Below are positions 33,980 through 42,715 of a stretch of DNA of 56,192 nt, in pieces. The DNA lies in contig JACZKK010000208.1 of the NCBI GenBank assembly GCA_014860115.1, positions 1 through 56,192 of the forward strand. Direction: 5' to 3'. The stretch's first letter is position 1; every line of letters starts with the position of its first letter. Made by a program: the position numbers and the translations under genes. The notes under the pieces are model-generated. The model saw only the letters and a program-made list of their open reading frames with translations, had not been told where the DNA came from and ran no database searches. The stretch comes from Ignavibacteriaceae bacterium. Its GTDB lineage: Bacteria > Bacteroidota > Ignavibacteria > Ignavibacteriales > Ignavibacteriaceae.

Positions 33980-34432
33980 GTGAAATTATTGATTTTAATT
34001 TTAATAACAATCTCTGTCTGCAGTTGTAGCAGTAGTCTGACAGAATCTCCAAAAATTGTGGAAGTTACTGGTTTCGATTTCACAAAATATACCGAACAGA
34101 ACTTTCTGTTCACACCCGAAGGATTTTCTGGAGAGTACGAATCAATTGGTATAATAAGAGCCTCAATATTCCCGGAAGTTAAAGAAGCTAAAGGTATGAG
34201 CATAACCAAGGAAATCACTAAAGATTATAATGTTGTATCGCTTGCAGGGTCTAATTGGTTGATTGAAAAAATAAAACCTGAGATGGCTGTAGAGGAAATT
34301 TTCCAGACCGCCAAAAAAATGGGTGCTGATGCAATTATTAATTTTGATGCGAGAATTTCACCTACTCAGAACGGAAAATTTACATTTTATGGTTACGAAG
34401 TATCTGGTTTTGCAATCAAAAGGAAAAACTAA
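33980..34432 (+). CDS. small lipoprotein, unknown
   Basis: The 150-residue protein has a short hydrophobic signal (KLLILILITISVCSCSS) with cysteines at 14 and 16 that could be lipidated. The start is GTG 33980, with TAGGAGT (33967-33973) as ribosome-binding site. The mature part ends VEEIFQTAKKMGADAIINFDARIS, a pattern loosely like YbjQ-type pentameric proteins. It is inserted between two acyl-CoA genes, and has no obvious metabolic role. Confidence 0.65.
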   Translation: MKLLILILITISVCSCSSSLTESPKIVEVTGFDFTKYTEQNFLFTPEGFSGEYESIGIIRASIFPEVKEAKGMSITKEITKDYNVVSLAGSNWLIEKIKPEMAVEEIFQTAKKMGADAIINFDARISPTQNGKFTFYGYEVSGFAIKRKN

Positions 34433-34462
34433 GACATTTTTAAAACCATTTAAAAATCAACA

Positions 34463-36130
34463 ATGAAAATAATTGGTACTCAAATAAAAGAAGACGAAAC
34501 TTTTCTGAAAAGAGCAGACTATCAGAAAGAACTTTTAAGAAAGCTCACAGCTGAGAAAGATAAAGTAAAACTCGGCGGCGGACTTAAAGCGATCGAGAAA
34601 CAAAAAGAAAAAGGTAAGCTGCCTGCTCGAGAAAGAATAAATTTACTTATCGATGACTCAAAAACTTTTATTGAGTTCAGTACTTTTGCTGCGTACGATA
34701 TGTACAAAGAATATGGCGGAGCTCCATCCTCAGGAACAATTTATGGTATTGGGAAAATCAGCGGAAGACAATGTGTTATTGTCGCAAACGATGCAACTGT
34801 AAAGGCGGGTGCATGGTTTCCAATCACTGCAAAGAAAAACTTACGAGCACAGGAAATTGCAATGGAAAATCACCTTCCAATAATTTATTTAGTTGACAGT
34901 GCCGGTGTTTTTCTTCCGCTGCAGGATGAAATCTTTCCCGATAAAGAACACTTCGGAAGGATATTTCGAAACAATGCTGTCATGTCTTCCAAAGGAATTC
35001 CTCAGATTGCAGCAATAATGGGTCCTTGTGTTGCTGGTGGTGCTTATCTCCCAATTATGAGCGACGAAGCTTTAATTGTTGAAGGCGAAGGTTCAGTTTT
35101 TCTTGCAGGAGCACATCTGGTTCGCGCTGCAATTGGTGAAAAGATTGACAATGAAAGTCTGGGTGGTGCTCGTGTCCAATCAAACATTTCCGGAGTTACA
35201 GATTATGTAATGAAAGATGATAAAGAATGTATTGCTCAAATCAGAAGTCTCGTTGATAAATTCGGCAGAAGAGACACAGCCGGATTTGATCGAATAGAAT
35301 CTAAACCTCCGAAGCTTTCGCCAAAAGAGATTTATGGGATTCTACCTGAGGACACAATTAAACAGTATGATATGTATGAAGTAATTGCAAGAATTGTTGA
35401 TGATTCTAAAATTGATGAATACAAAGGCGGATATGGCAAAACTGTAATTACAGCTTATGCAAGAATTGATGGCTGGGCTGTTGGAATAGTTGCGAATCAA
35501 AGAAGTGTGGTAAAAACTGAGTCAGCTAAAGGCGCCGGTGAAATGCAGGTTGGCGGAGTTATTTATTCCGATAGTTCTGATAAAGCGACACGATTTATAA
35601 TGAATTGTAATCAGAAAAAAATTCCTTTGGTGTTTTTACAGGATGTAACCGGATTTATGGTTGGAAGCCGTGCTGAACACGGTGGAATAATAAAAGATGG
35701 TGCAAAGATGGTTAATGCAGTTGCAAATTCTGTGGTTCCGAAAATTACAATTATAATAGGTAACAGTTTTGGTGCAGGTAATTATGCAATGTGCGGCAAA
35801 GCTTACGATCCCAGATTTATTTATGCTTATCCGAATGCAAAGATTTCTGTAATGGGTGGTTCTCAGGCTCACAGCGTTCTGCTCGATATTAAACTCAAAC
35901 AGGCAGATAAAGAAGGGAAAAAAGTTTCAGAGGAAGAAAAGCAGAAGCTTTTGAAAGAAATTGCCGCTGCTTATGATGAAAAGAATAATCCTTATTATGC
36001 TGCGGCAAGATTATGGATTGATGAAATTATTGATCCTGCTGAAACAAGAAAATATATTTCGATGGGAATTGAATCTGCTAATCACAATCCTGAAATACCA
36101 AGATTTAATCCGGGAGTGATTCAAACCTAA
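34463..36130 (+). CDS. acyl-CoA carboxylase carboxyltransferase subunit
   Basis: The 555-residue protein is the beta (carboxyltransferase) subunit of a biotin-dependent carboxylase. It has LLIDDSKTFIEFS, GAWFPITAKK, LPLQDEIFPDKEHFGRIFRNNA (about 151-172), GPCVAGGAYLPIMSDE and the C-terminal GNSFGAGNYAMCGKAYDPRF. The FPDKEHFGRIF segment is closest to methylcrotonyl-CoA carboxylase beta chains; the MeaB neighbour would also fit propionyl-CoA. The biotin carboxylase and biotin carrier are not in the window and must be encoded elsewhere. Confidence 0.9.
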   Translation: MKIIGTQIKEDETFLKRADYQKELLRKLTAEKDKVKLGGGLKAIEKQKEKGKLPARERINLLIDDSKTFIEFSTFAAYDMYKEYGGAPSSGTIYGIGKISGRQCVIVANDATVKAGAWFPITAKKNLRAQEIAMENHLPIIYLVDSAGVFLPLQDEIFPDKEHFGRIFRNNAVMSSKGIPQIAAIMGPCVAGGAYLPIMSDEALIVEGEGSVFLAGAHLVRAAIGEKIDNESLGGARVQSNISGVTDYVMKDDKECIAQIRSLVDKFGRRDTAGFDRIESKPPKLSPKEIYGILPEDTIKQYDMYEVIARIVDDSKIDEYKGGYGKTVITAYARIDGWAVGIVANQRSVVKTESAKGAGEMQVGGVIYSDSSDKATRFIMNCNQKKIPLVFLQDVTGFMVGSRAEHGGIIKDGAKMVNAVANSVVPKITIIIGNSFGAGNYAMCGKAYDPRFIYAYPNAKISVMGGSQAHSVLLDIKLKQADKEGKKVSEEEKQKLLKEIAAAYDEKNNPYYAAARLWIDEIIDPAETRKYISMGIESANHNPEIPRFNPGVIQT

Positions 36131-36790
36131 ATGATAGCTAAGAAGTTATCTCTTCATATCTTGATTTTAACTTTTCTGTCAACTCCATTCATATTTCCTC
36201 AGCAAAGTTCATTATCAAAAGGTGTCAACTATCTTTCTGATTTTATTGCTTCTGATTATTTTCTGGAATTAAAAAATGAAAATACAGATTTGGCGCTGGT
36301 TGATACCATTTATTTGAGATCAGTTAACTTTTACGAAAATGATTACGAAGAAGCTCTTCTCGCATTAACATTTACAACAATCCCATATCAAAGAATACCT
36401 ATAGTGCTTCCGATTATTAAAGCAAGGATTTACTATCCATTAATTTCTGCAAGTGATTCAATAGCAAATCTGAAAAATAGATACCTTCCAAGTAAATTAT
36501 TTTTTGATTCACCTGTCAATGATTATGGAGATAAAGATAAGCTTGCGCATTTTTTTGGTAATGCATTTATAGGATATGCTGAGAACATATTGAAATTAGC
36601 CGATGTATTTGGTTATTTTGTGGAAGCATTTGAAGAAGATTTTAAAGCACAGTCAGAAGTTGATTTCAGAGATGTGGACGTTAATTGGTTTGGAGTTTTA
36701 TTCGGAGAAATGCTGGAAATAAATAAAAGTGTTTTACCATCTCAAATAATGACTATAAGATCACTTAGATATTTTAGAATAATTTTATGA
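36131..36790 (+). CDS. exported protein of unknown function
   Basis: The 219-residue protein has a signal peptide (about 1-25, ending FPQQ) and starts directly after the carboxyltransferase stop. Its most regular segment is NDYGDKDKLAHFFGNAFIGY (about 133-152), whose DKxxHF resembles a motif in some small integral membrane or periplasmic proteins, but no family can be named. It overlaps the sigma-54 regulator by four bases (ATGA), so the two are co-translated and may be functionally tied. Confidence 0.6.
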   Translation: MIAKKLSLHILILTFLSTPFIFPQQSSLSKGVNYLSDFIASDYFLELKNENTDLALVDTIYLRSVNFYENDYEEALLALTFTTIPYQRIPIVLPIIKARIYYPLISASDSIANLKNRYLPSKLFFDSPVNDYGDKDKLAHFFGNAFIGYAENILKLADVFGYFVEAFEEDFKAQSEVDFRDVDVNWFGVLFGEMLEINKSVLPSQIMTIRSLRYFRIIL

Positions 36791-38142
36791 ATACAATACT
36801 TATAGTTGACGACGAAAAAGAAATTTGCGAAAGCATAAAAATGATCCTCGAATACGAGGGTTACAATGTGGAGTATTCCACTTCTGCTTTAAATGGTTTA
36901 AATATTATTGAGGAAAAACAGATATCCTGTTTACTTCTTGATATCCAAATGCCTGAAATGAGCGGCTTCGAAGTCTTGAAGAGAGTTAAAGAAGCTACTC
37001 CTTCCCTTTCAGTAATTATTATTTCAGCACATGGAAGTGTTGAGAATGCTATTAAAGCAACAAGGCTTGGAGCTTTTGATTTTATAGAAAAACCGATCGA
37101 CAGAGATAAGCTGCTCATCAGCGTTCGTAATGCCATTGAACAAGTAAAACTTCTCACTGAAAATATTGAAATTAAAAAAACTCTCGGGGTTGAAGGTGAA
37201 ATTCTTGGTTCAAGCAAAGGAATAAAATCCATACTTGAGCTAATTGAAAAAGTTGCACCACTTGATACGCGGGTTTTGATCACAGGAGAAAACGGAACCG
37301 GAAAAGAATTAGTAGCACGAGCAATTCATAAAAAAAGTCAGCGAAAAGATAAACCTTTTATTGAAGTTAACTGTGCAGCCATTCCAAATGAATTAATTGA
37401 GTCAGAATTATTTGGACACGAGAAAGGATCATTTACTGGGGCTGTCTCTCAGCGAATTGGCAGATTTGAATTGGCTAATAAGGGTACTATCTTTCTTGAT
37501 GAAGTTGGCGACATGAGTCCGCAGGCACAGGCTAAAGTGTTAAGAGCGATTGAGGATGGGAAAATAGAAAGAGTTGGCGGCGGTAAGAAAATTGATGTCG
37601 ATGTTCGGATAATTTCAGCTACTAATAAAGAACTCCTTGAGGAAATTGAAAAAGAAAAATTCAGAGAGGATCTTTATCACAGATTAAATGTGATTCCAAT
37701 AAACATTCCTCCTCTTAGAGATAGAAAAGATGATATACCGCTTCTTGTCGAAGCATTTGCTAAAGAGATAATAGCCAGGCATAAAAAACCACCAGTAAAA
37801 TTTCTTGAAGATTCAGTTAAACTTTTACAGGAAATGAATTGGAGTGGTAATGTTCGTGAATTGAGAAATATAGTTGAAAGAATCATCATCATAATTGATA
37901 AGCGGGAAATTTCTAGAAGTGATATTGAATTATTGTTAAAGCCTGGTCAAGCAACAATGGATGATATTATTGATGAATCAAACTCATTCCAGGAATTCAA
38001 AGAAAAAGCTGAGCGGGCATTTATACTTAAGCAATTAAATGAAAACAGCTGGAACATTAGTAGAACCGCAGAACTGCTTGATATTCAACGAAGTCATCTT
38101 TACAACAAAATGAAAAAATACGGAATAGAAAAGGAAGAGTAA
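36787..38142 (+). CDS. sigma-54-dependent response regulator, NtrC-like
   Basis: The 451-residue protein has a receiver domain (phospho-acceptor Asp in LLLDIQMPEMSG, about 52), a AAA+ domain with Walker A GENGTGKE (about 165), the sigma-54 contact loop as GSFTGA (about 217, a known variant of GAFTGA), Walker B IFLDEVGDM, and a C-terminal Fis-type helix-turn-helix (NSWNISRTAELLDIQRSHLYNKM). No partner kinase is next to it. Target genes would have -24/-12 promoters. It precedes the HIT gene by one base. Confidence 0.93.
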   Translation: MNTILIVDDEKEICESIKMILEYEGYNVEYSTSALNGLNIIEEKQISCLLLDIQMPEMSGFEVLKRVKEATPSLSVIIISAHGSVENAIKATRLGAFDFIEKPIDRDKLLISVRNAIEQVKLLTENIEIKKTLGVEGEILGSSKGIKSILELIEKVAPLDTRVLITGENGTGKELVARAIHKKSQRKDKPFIEVNCAAIPNELIESELFGHEKGSFTGAVSQRIGRFELANKGTIFLDEVGDMSPQAQAKVLRAIEDGKIERVGGGKKIDVDVRIISATNKELLEEIEKEKFREDLYHRLNVIPINIPPLRDRKDDIPLLVEAFAKEIIARHKKPPVKFLEDSVKLLQEMNWSGNVRELRNIVERIIIIIDKREISRSDIELLLKPGQATMDDIIDESNSFQEFKEKAERAFILKQLNENSWNISRTAELLDIQRSHLYNKMKKYGIEKEE

Positions 38143-38143
38143 T

Positions 38144-38488
38144 ATGGCTACAATTTTTTCCAAAATAATTGACAAAGAAATTTCTGCTGATATAGTATTT
38201 GAGTCTGATAATGTGCTGGCATTTAAAGACATAAAACCACAGGCACCAGTTCACATACTAATCATCCCTAAAATTGAAATACCAAAAGTAACTGATATCA
38301 AAGGGGAAGTACATGCTGTTCTTCTTGGTGAAATGTTTGATGCAGCAAATAAGCTAGCTAAAGATTTGGGAATTGATAAGAATGGTTTCAGGTTAGTTTT
38401 TAACTGTGGTAATGATGGCGGACAAGAAGTTTATCATATTCACATGCATCTTCTCGGTGGAAGGCATATGCAGTGGCCTCCGGGTTGA
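38144..38488 (+). CDS. hinT: HIT-family nucleotide hydrolase, HinT-like
   Basis: The 114-residue protein hydrolyses nucleoside phosphoramidates. It begins MATIFSKIIDKEISADIVFE and ends with the HxHxH triad in YHIHMHLLGGRHMQWPPG, typical of the HinT branch. It follows the NtrC-type regulator by 1 base and ends the plus-strand block; the repeat element at 38530 follows. Confidence 0.92.
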   Translation: MATIFSKIIDKEISADIVFESDNVLAFKDIKPQAPVHILIIPKIEIPKVTDIKGEVHAVLLGEMFDAANKLAKDLGIDKNGFRLVFNCGNDGGQEVYHIHMHLLGGRHMQWPPG

Positions 38489-38529
38489 AGGCTTCATCCC
38501 TTGTGGTTGACTAAAAAGTAAATTAATCG

Positions 38530-38609
38530 GTCATTGCGATGGCGATTAGCCGAAGCAATCTTTTGATTTTAATTAAAAAACGAGATCACTTCGTTTCACT
38601 CGTGATGAC
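38530..38609. repeat. imperfect inverted-repeat element
   Basis: GTCATTGCGA (38530-38539) and TCGTGATGAC (38600-38609) pair at 8 of 10 positions, and AGCAATCT/GAGATCACTTCG lie inside. It belongs to the same general class as the element at 19484-19549 (outer GTCA...TGAC arms). It separates the convergent hinT and dinB genes. Confidence 0.5.
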
Positions 38610-38635
38610 ATACTTACTTTTTAATCAACCAAGAA

Positions 38636-39832
38636 TTAAGTTTTAACTCTGAATGGGTTTACCATTGTCATTGATCTTTTATCGTGTTCTACAATTCCAA
38701 ACATCAATGCTTCATACCCAAACTTATCACGAATTTTTGTAACTGCACGAAGCATTCTTCTTCGCTTTACTTCTTCCCATTCAAACAGTTCCTGCTGCTC
38801 GGGAAATTTTGAAAATTTACTTACACCAATTCCGATTAATCTCACTGCTACTCTTCTTGTGTGTGCCTTCATCAGCATATCCCAGGCAGCTTCAAACACT
38901 GTTTTATCATCATCAGTTGGTTTGATCATTCTTGAACGTGTCAGCGTATTAAAATCTGAGTAGCGCAATTTTATATGTACATTTGAAGCCAGCCAATCCA
39001 TATCTCTCAGTTCCTGGCAGACCTTTCCGGTGAGTTTAAATAACTTTTCTTTCAGAAACTGCTTACTCGTAACATCTGCAAATGTTCTTTCGTGAGAAAT
39101 ACTCTTTTGTTCATAGTTATCAACTATCAAATACTCACTTCCTTCACCATAGGCTTTTCTGTAAAGATCAATTCCATACTTACCGTAGGCTGCTGCAAAA
39201 TAATCCTGTGGAAGTTTAGTGATATCACCTATCCTGTAAATTCCTTTTGAGTGAAAATCCTTCAAAGTAACTTTTCCAACGCCGGGAATTGCTTCAACCG
39301 GCATAGGAGCAAGAAATTCTTTTTCCATTCCGGGAAGAATGTAAGTGATTCCATTCGGCTTCATACAATCGGAACCAATCTTTGCAATTGTTTTGTTGCT
39401 GCCAATTCCAATTGAACTAGGAAGTGATAATCTTTCCCAAATTTCTTTTTGAAGGAATGAAGCAAATGTAAAGAGTGAACCATAAACATTTCTGCATCCT
39501 GTAAAATCCATATAGAATTCATCAATTGATGCTTGTTGAACAACCGGAGCGTACTGCTGAAGTATATTCTTTACAGCTTTTGAGAAGCGGGAATATTCAC
39601 CGTGACTTCCGTGAATATAAATTCCGTGCGGACAAAGTTTGTAAGCGGTTCTTATCGGCATAGCTGAGTGAAGCCCGTAAACTCTTGCTTCATATGAACA
39701 AGCAGCAACTACTCCCCTTCCGTACTTCGGATCACCGCCGACAATTACAGGCTTTCCTTTCAGTGAAGGGTCGAGTATCCTTTCAACTGAAACGAAGAAT
39801 GCATCGAGATCTAAGTGAAATATTGTACGCAT
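38636..39832 (-). CDS. dinB: DNA polymerase IV
   Basis: This Y-family polymerase copies damaged DNA. The 398-residue protein begins MRTIFHLDLDAFFVSVE with the metal-binding DLD, and has the second acidic motif in QASIDEFYMDFTG (about 102), VGSNKTIAKIGSDCMKPNG-like segments and the helix-hairpin-helix PVEAIPGVGKVT. The C-terminal little-finger domain is intact. The upstream 105 bases contain short GTCATT repeats but no copy of the lexA-type palindrome. Confidence 0.93.
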   Translation of the reverse strand: MRTIFHLDLDAFFVSVERILDPSLKGKPVIVGGDPKYGRGVVAACSYEARVYGLHSAMPIRTAYKLCPHGIYIHGSHGEYSRFSKAVKNILQQYAPVVQQASIDEFYMDFTGCRNVYGSLFTFASFLQKEIWERLSLPSSIGIGSNKTIAKIGSDCMKPNGITYILPGMEKEFLAPMPVEAIPGVGKVTLKDFHSKGIYRIGDITKLPQDYFAAAYGKYGIDLYRKAYGEGSEYLIVDNYEQKSISHERTFADVTSKQFLKEKLFKLTGKVCQELRDMDWLASNVHIKLRYSDFNTLTRSRMIKPTDDDKTVFEAAWDMLMKAHTRRVAVRLIGIGVSKFSKFPEQQELFEWEEVKRRRMLRAVTKIRDKFGYEALMFGIVEHDKRSMTMVNPFRVKT

Positions 39833-39937
39833 TTTTTGGTCATCAGTAATTAGTCATTGGTCATTCATTGCCAATTTAACAATTCAGCCCGTCTTTGACG
39901 AGGTCTCGACTCTGTCGGACAATAAAACAATTTTCTA

Positions 39938-40864
39938 TCAGTTAACTAACAGTTCTTCCAACCTCGGATAAGCTTTGAGTATCGTTCCCGGCATTTCAAC
40001 TTTATCTTTTTCTTCCAACAAATGAATCAGCTCAAATGCATTTGCAACTGCATCTCCCTGAGGATGGTTGTTCATAATAACGTGGACTTCTTTCACTTTT
40101 GTTTGGATGGATTTTATCTTCTGCTCAATTTCAATAAGCTCCCCGGGGGAATAAAGATATTTGTACCTCTCACTCCGCTCTTCATAAGACTGTTCTTTGC
40201 CAAAACTATTGATTGATTTCTTCCAGGCATTAACATTTCTTCCGTGAAAGCGAATATATGCTCTGTCGTTTGTAATAATTGGTTCAAAGGGTATTGCCTG
40301 TCCAATCTGCGGCTGATCAATTGTGCAGAAAGTCAGATCATTTTCTTTAAAGAACTCAAATGAGTTTTGATTATGCCAGGAAGAATGTCTTACCTCCACA
40401 AAACATTTGTAGTTCGAAAATGTATCTTTGAGTTGCTGAATATATTGTGTGGCTGAGTTATTAAACGGGAATGAATACGGAAACTGGATGAGCAATCCCC
40501 CAAGTCTTTCTGCATTTGCTAGAATATCCAGATTATATCTGAAAGCTTTTATGCTCTGCTCATCAATTTTTCTTTTGTGTGTAAAATCCTGGTGAAGCTT
40601 TACATGGAAAATAAAATCATCACAGTCAGATACTTTTTTTACCCATCCTTCAACTATTTTCGGACTGAGATAAGCATAGTAAGTTGAGTTCACTTCCACA
40701 CAATTAAAGTAGTGTGAATAGAATTGAAGCCAGTCAAACTTAGCTGATTGCTGCTTTGGATAAAATGACGGCACCCAGTCTTTATAAGACCATCCTGCAG
40801 TTCCGATGTAATATAATATTTTGGCATTACTAAACTCTATGTTGTAGCTGAACACTAAACACAC
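39938..40864 (-). CDS. DUF72 (YecE-like) TIM-barrel protein
   Basis: The 308-residue protein contains the DUF72 hallmarks YIGTAGWSYKDWVPSFYP (about 18-35), FNCVEVNSTYYAYLS (about 52-66), FHVKLHQDFTHKRK and AYIRFHGRN near the C-terminal third. The biochemical role of the family is not established. The frame begins MCLVFSYNIEFSNAK, of doubtful quality, so the true start may be a few codons later. It lies between dinB and an outer-membrane protein gene. Confidence 0.85.
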   Translation of the reverse strand: MCLVFSYNIEFSNAKILYYIGTAGWSYKDWVPSFYPKQQSAKFDWLQFYSHYFNCVEVNSTYYAYLSPKIVEGWVKKVSDCDDFIFHVKLHQDFTHKRKIDEQSIKAFRYNLDILANAERLGGLLIQFPYSFPFNNSATQYIQQLKDTFSNYKCFVEVRHSSWHNQNSFEFFKENDLTFCTIDQPQIGQAIPFEPIITNDRAYIRFHGRNVNAWKKSINSFGKEQSYEERSERYKYLYSPGELIEIEQKIKSIQTKVKEVHVIMNNHPQGDAVANAFELIHLLEEKDKVEMPGTILKAYPRLEELLVN

Positions 40865-40909
40865 TTAGTTAACACTTTTGTTAATTATCTGCATTTATTA
40901 GCTCCACAA

Positions 40910-41770
40910 TTAATAAATCGAAAACGATACACCAACAGAAGCACTGAAAACACGTTTTAACCCATCGGCATTTGTTTCCTGAGAAAGGAATGGGATTGCA
41001 AAATCTCCTATGATTGACATATTATCAGCAATTTTGTATCTGAGCACCGTTAAAAAATTTAGTTGAGGCTGATCACTTTTATCAACTTCAACAAATGTTT
41101 CCTCAACAGAAGTTGTATCCAGTATGCTTGATTTTGCCATAGGCTGAACATATAAAAGCTGAGGAGTAATGCTTAACTGTTCAAACGACAAATCATAGGA
41201 AGCTCTTAATAATAGGTCATCACCTTTCTCAAGGCGAGTGATGTTATTATTTCTTCCACCAGAAAGCTGATATCCTGCTCCGATGCTTATTTTATTGAAG
41301 GTATAGTTTAGTGCAAACAGCACATCATTCGTACCTAATCCACTTTGATATACTTGTGGAAGATTATCCTTATTATCGTCTCCCGTTCCCAGCTTAATTC
41401 CTATTGAAGCATCTAAAGAAGATCCTTTATCTGACAATAAATTTTGATTCAGGCTTAATATCAAATCACCTATTCCGTTTATATCACCGGCAGGACCGGA
41501 TTGAAGATTATACGGCACTAAAAACTGGATTGAACTATTACTAAAAGCATTATAGCTAACATTCAACTGAAGAGAATTAAATTGAACGTCATTTTCTTTG
41601 CCGCTGTAGCCATATTTATAGAACCCGGAAATACTAAGCAGTATTTCATCCTCATCTTCCATTGAATGCCCGCCAAGCTGACAAATTCCCGCATCGGAAC
41701 ATTGAGCATAGTTTTCAATTGAAGAAATAACTGCTAACAGGAATGTAGATAGAACTAGTATATATTTCAT
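40910..41770 (-). CDS. outer-membrane beta-barrel protein, transporter-like
   Basis: The 286-residue protein has a signal peptide (about 1-22) and then regular alternating strands such as SLQLNVSYNAFSNSSIQFLVPYNL, IGAGYQLSGG and SASVGVSFSIY, ending in an aromatic residue as in barrel proteins. GIGDLILSLN and GIKLGTGDDN resemble the family of putative outer-membrane transporters around MetA-like proteins. CSDAGICQLGGHSMEDED near the mature N-terminus is cysteine- and acid-rich and could bind metal. Substrate unknown. Confidence 0.7.
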   Translation of the reverse strand: MKYILVLSTFLLAVISSIENYAQCSDAGICQLGGHSMEDEDEILLSISGFYKYGYSGKENDVQFNSLQLNVSYNAFSNSSIQFLVPYNLQSGPAGDINGIGDLILSLNQNLLSDKGSSLDASIGIKLGTGDDNKDNLPQVYQSGLGTNDVLFALNYTFNKISIGAGYQLSGGRNNNITRLEKGDDLLLRASYDLSFEQLSITPQLLYVQPMAKSSILDTTSVEETFVEVDKSDQPQLNFLTVLRYKIADNMSIIGDFAIPFLSQETNADGLKRVFSASVGVSFSIY

Positions 41771-41845
41771 TTTTTACCTTTCAAGAATTTATTGATCTAT
41801 GAAGTAATTTTGCTCTAAGTATGATAAACTTCAATCACAAAATAT

Positions 41846-42472
41846 TTATCCTGCCTTCTTCTTCTCCATACTCCTGTAAACACCAACAACAATTCCAACC
41901 AGCTTAAATGAGGAATACTTCTTCTCGATAATGATTGGCTTATAATCAGGGTTTTCTGAAATAAGCTCTATTTCATTCTTCTTTTTATAAAATCTTTTCA
42001 CTACTGCCGCATCATCAAGAACAGCAGCAACAATCTGTCCGTTCTTTGGTTCAAGGTTTGGGTTCACGATAACGATATCACCGCTGAAGATGTATGCATC
42101 CTTTAAGCTGTCTCCTTTTACACGAAGCAGAAAAGAATCCTTCGGCATTCTTGCAATGGTTGGCAGCTCGATTGTATCAATTGCATCAGGATAAATTGTA
42201 AGCGGATTACCTGCCGCAACTTCTCCAAGAATAGGTTTCGGAACAAAGAATTTATCTTCAAGGGTCAGTTCAATACCGCGGGAAAGTTTTGGATTTTTTT
42301 TGATGAATCCTTTTTTCTCAATCGCACTAAAGTGCTGCTGAACTGTAGCCCTGTTCCTGTAACCAAAATGGTCTGCAACCTCAGCTAAAGTTGGAGGTAT
42401 TCCTTTCCCTTTTATTTGATCAATTAAAAAATCAAGAATATCTCTCTGGATTGTGGTTAATTCTTTTTTCAT
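41846..42472 (-). CDS. lexA: LexA repressor
   Basis: The 208-residue protein represses the SOS genes until RecA triggers self-cleavage. The N-terminus is a winged helix (TTIQRDILDFLIDQIKGKGIPPTLAEVADHFGY). The cleavage site is Ala-Gly in GEVAAGNP (about 87). The nucleophile serine is in KGDSLKDAY (about 119) and the general base lysine in AAVVKRFYK (about 157). A 16-bp palindrome at 42621-42636 in its upstream region may be its own operator. Confidence 0.95.
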   Translation of the reverse strand: MKKELTTIQRDILDFLIDQIKGKGIPPTLAEVADHFGYRNRATVQQHFSAIEKKGFIKKNPKLSRGIELTLEDKFFVPKPILGEVAAGNPLTIYPDAIDTIELPTIARMPKDSFLLRVKGDSLKDAYIFSGDIVIVNPNLEPKNGQIVAAVLDDAAVVKRFYKKKNEIELISENPDYKPIIIEKKYSSFKLVGIVVGVYRSMEKKKAG

Positions 42473-42620
42473 AATAATCCTCTAAGAAAAGTAAGAGTAT
42501 GAGAAAGCCGCCAAAAGCGAGCCTCGCCCGAGGCGGGAGTAAAAGTAAGATAGTATGTAGATTATGTAAGCTCTCATTTTCTTACTCTTTCTCTTTATCT
42601 TAATCCATTTTATCAAAATA

Positions 42621-42636
42621 CCATACATTTGTATGG
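42621..42636. promoter_or_regulatory. candidate LexA operator upstream of lexA
   Basis: CCATAC (42621-42626) and GTATGG (42631-42636) form a perfect 6-bp inverted repeat around ATTT, 148 bases upstream of lexA. The half-site/4-base-spacer geometry resembles the Gram-positive GAAC-N4-GTTC box. The surrounding region also holds a GC-rich palindrome (CCTCGCCCGAGG, near 42519). Confidence 0.45.
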
Positions 42637-42715
42637 CAAATTAATATATTAAACAGGATAAGTCAATAGGTGTAAGGATTAGAACAATTGAATTGCAGCG
42701 CAGTACGAAGGCAGC

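Noticed and set aside
36861-37283. 140-residue minus-strand frame
   Set aside because: It is the shadow of the NtrC-type regulator gene, which has clear motifs.
39833-39937. LexA box upstream of dinB
   Set aside because: Only short GTCATT repeats are seen; no copy of the lexA-type palindrome.
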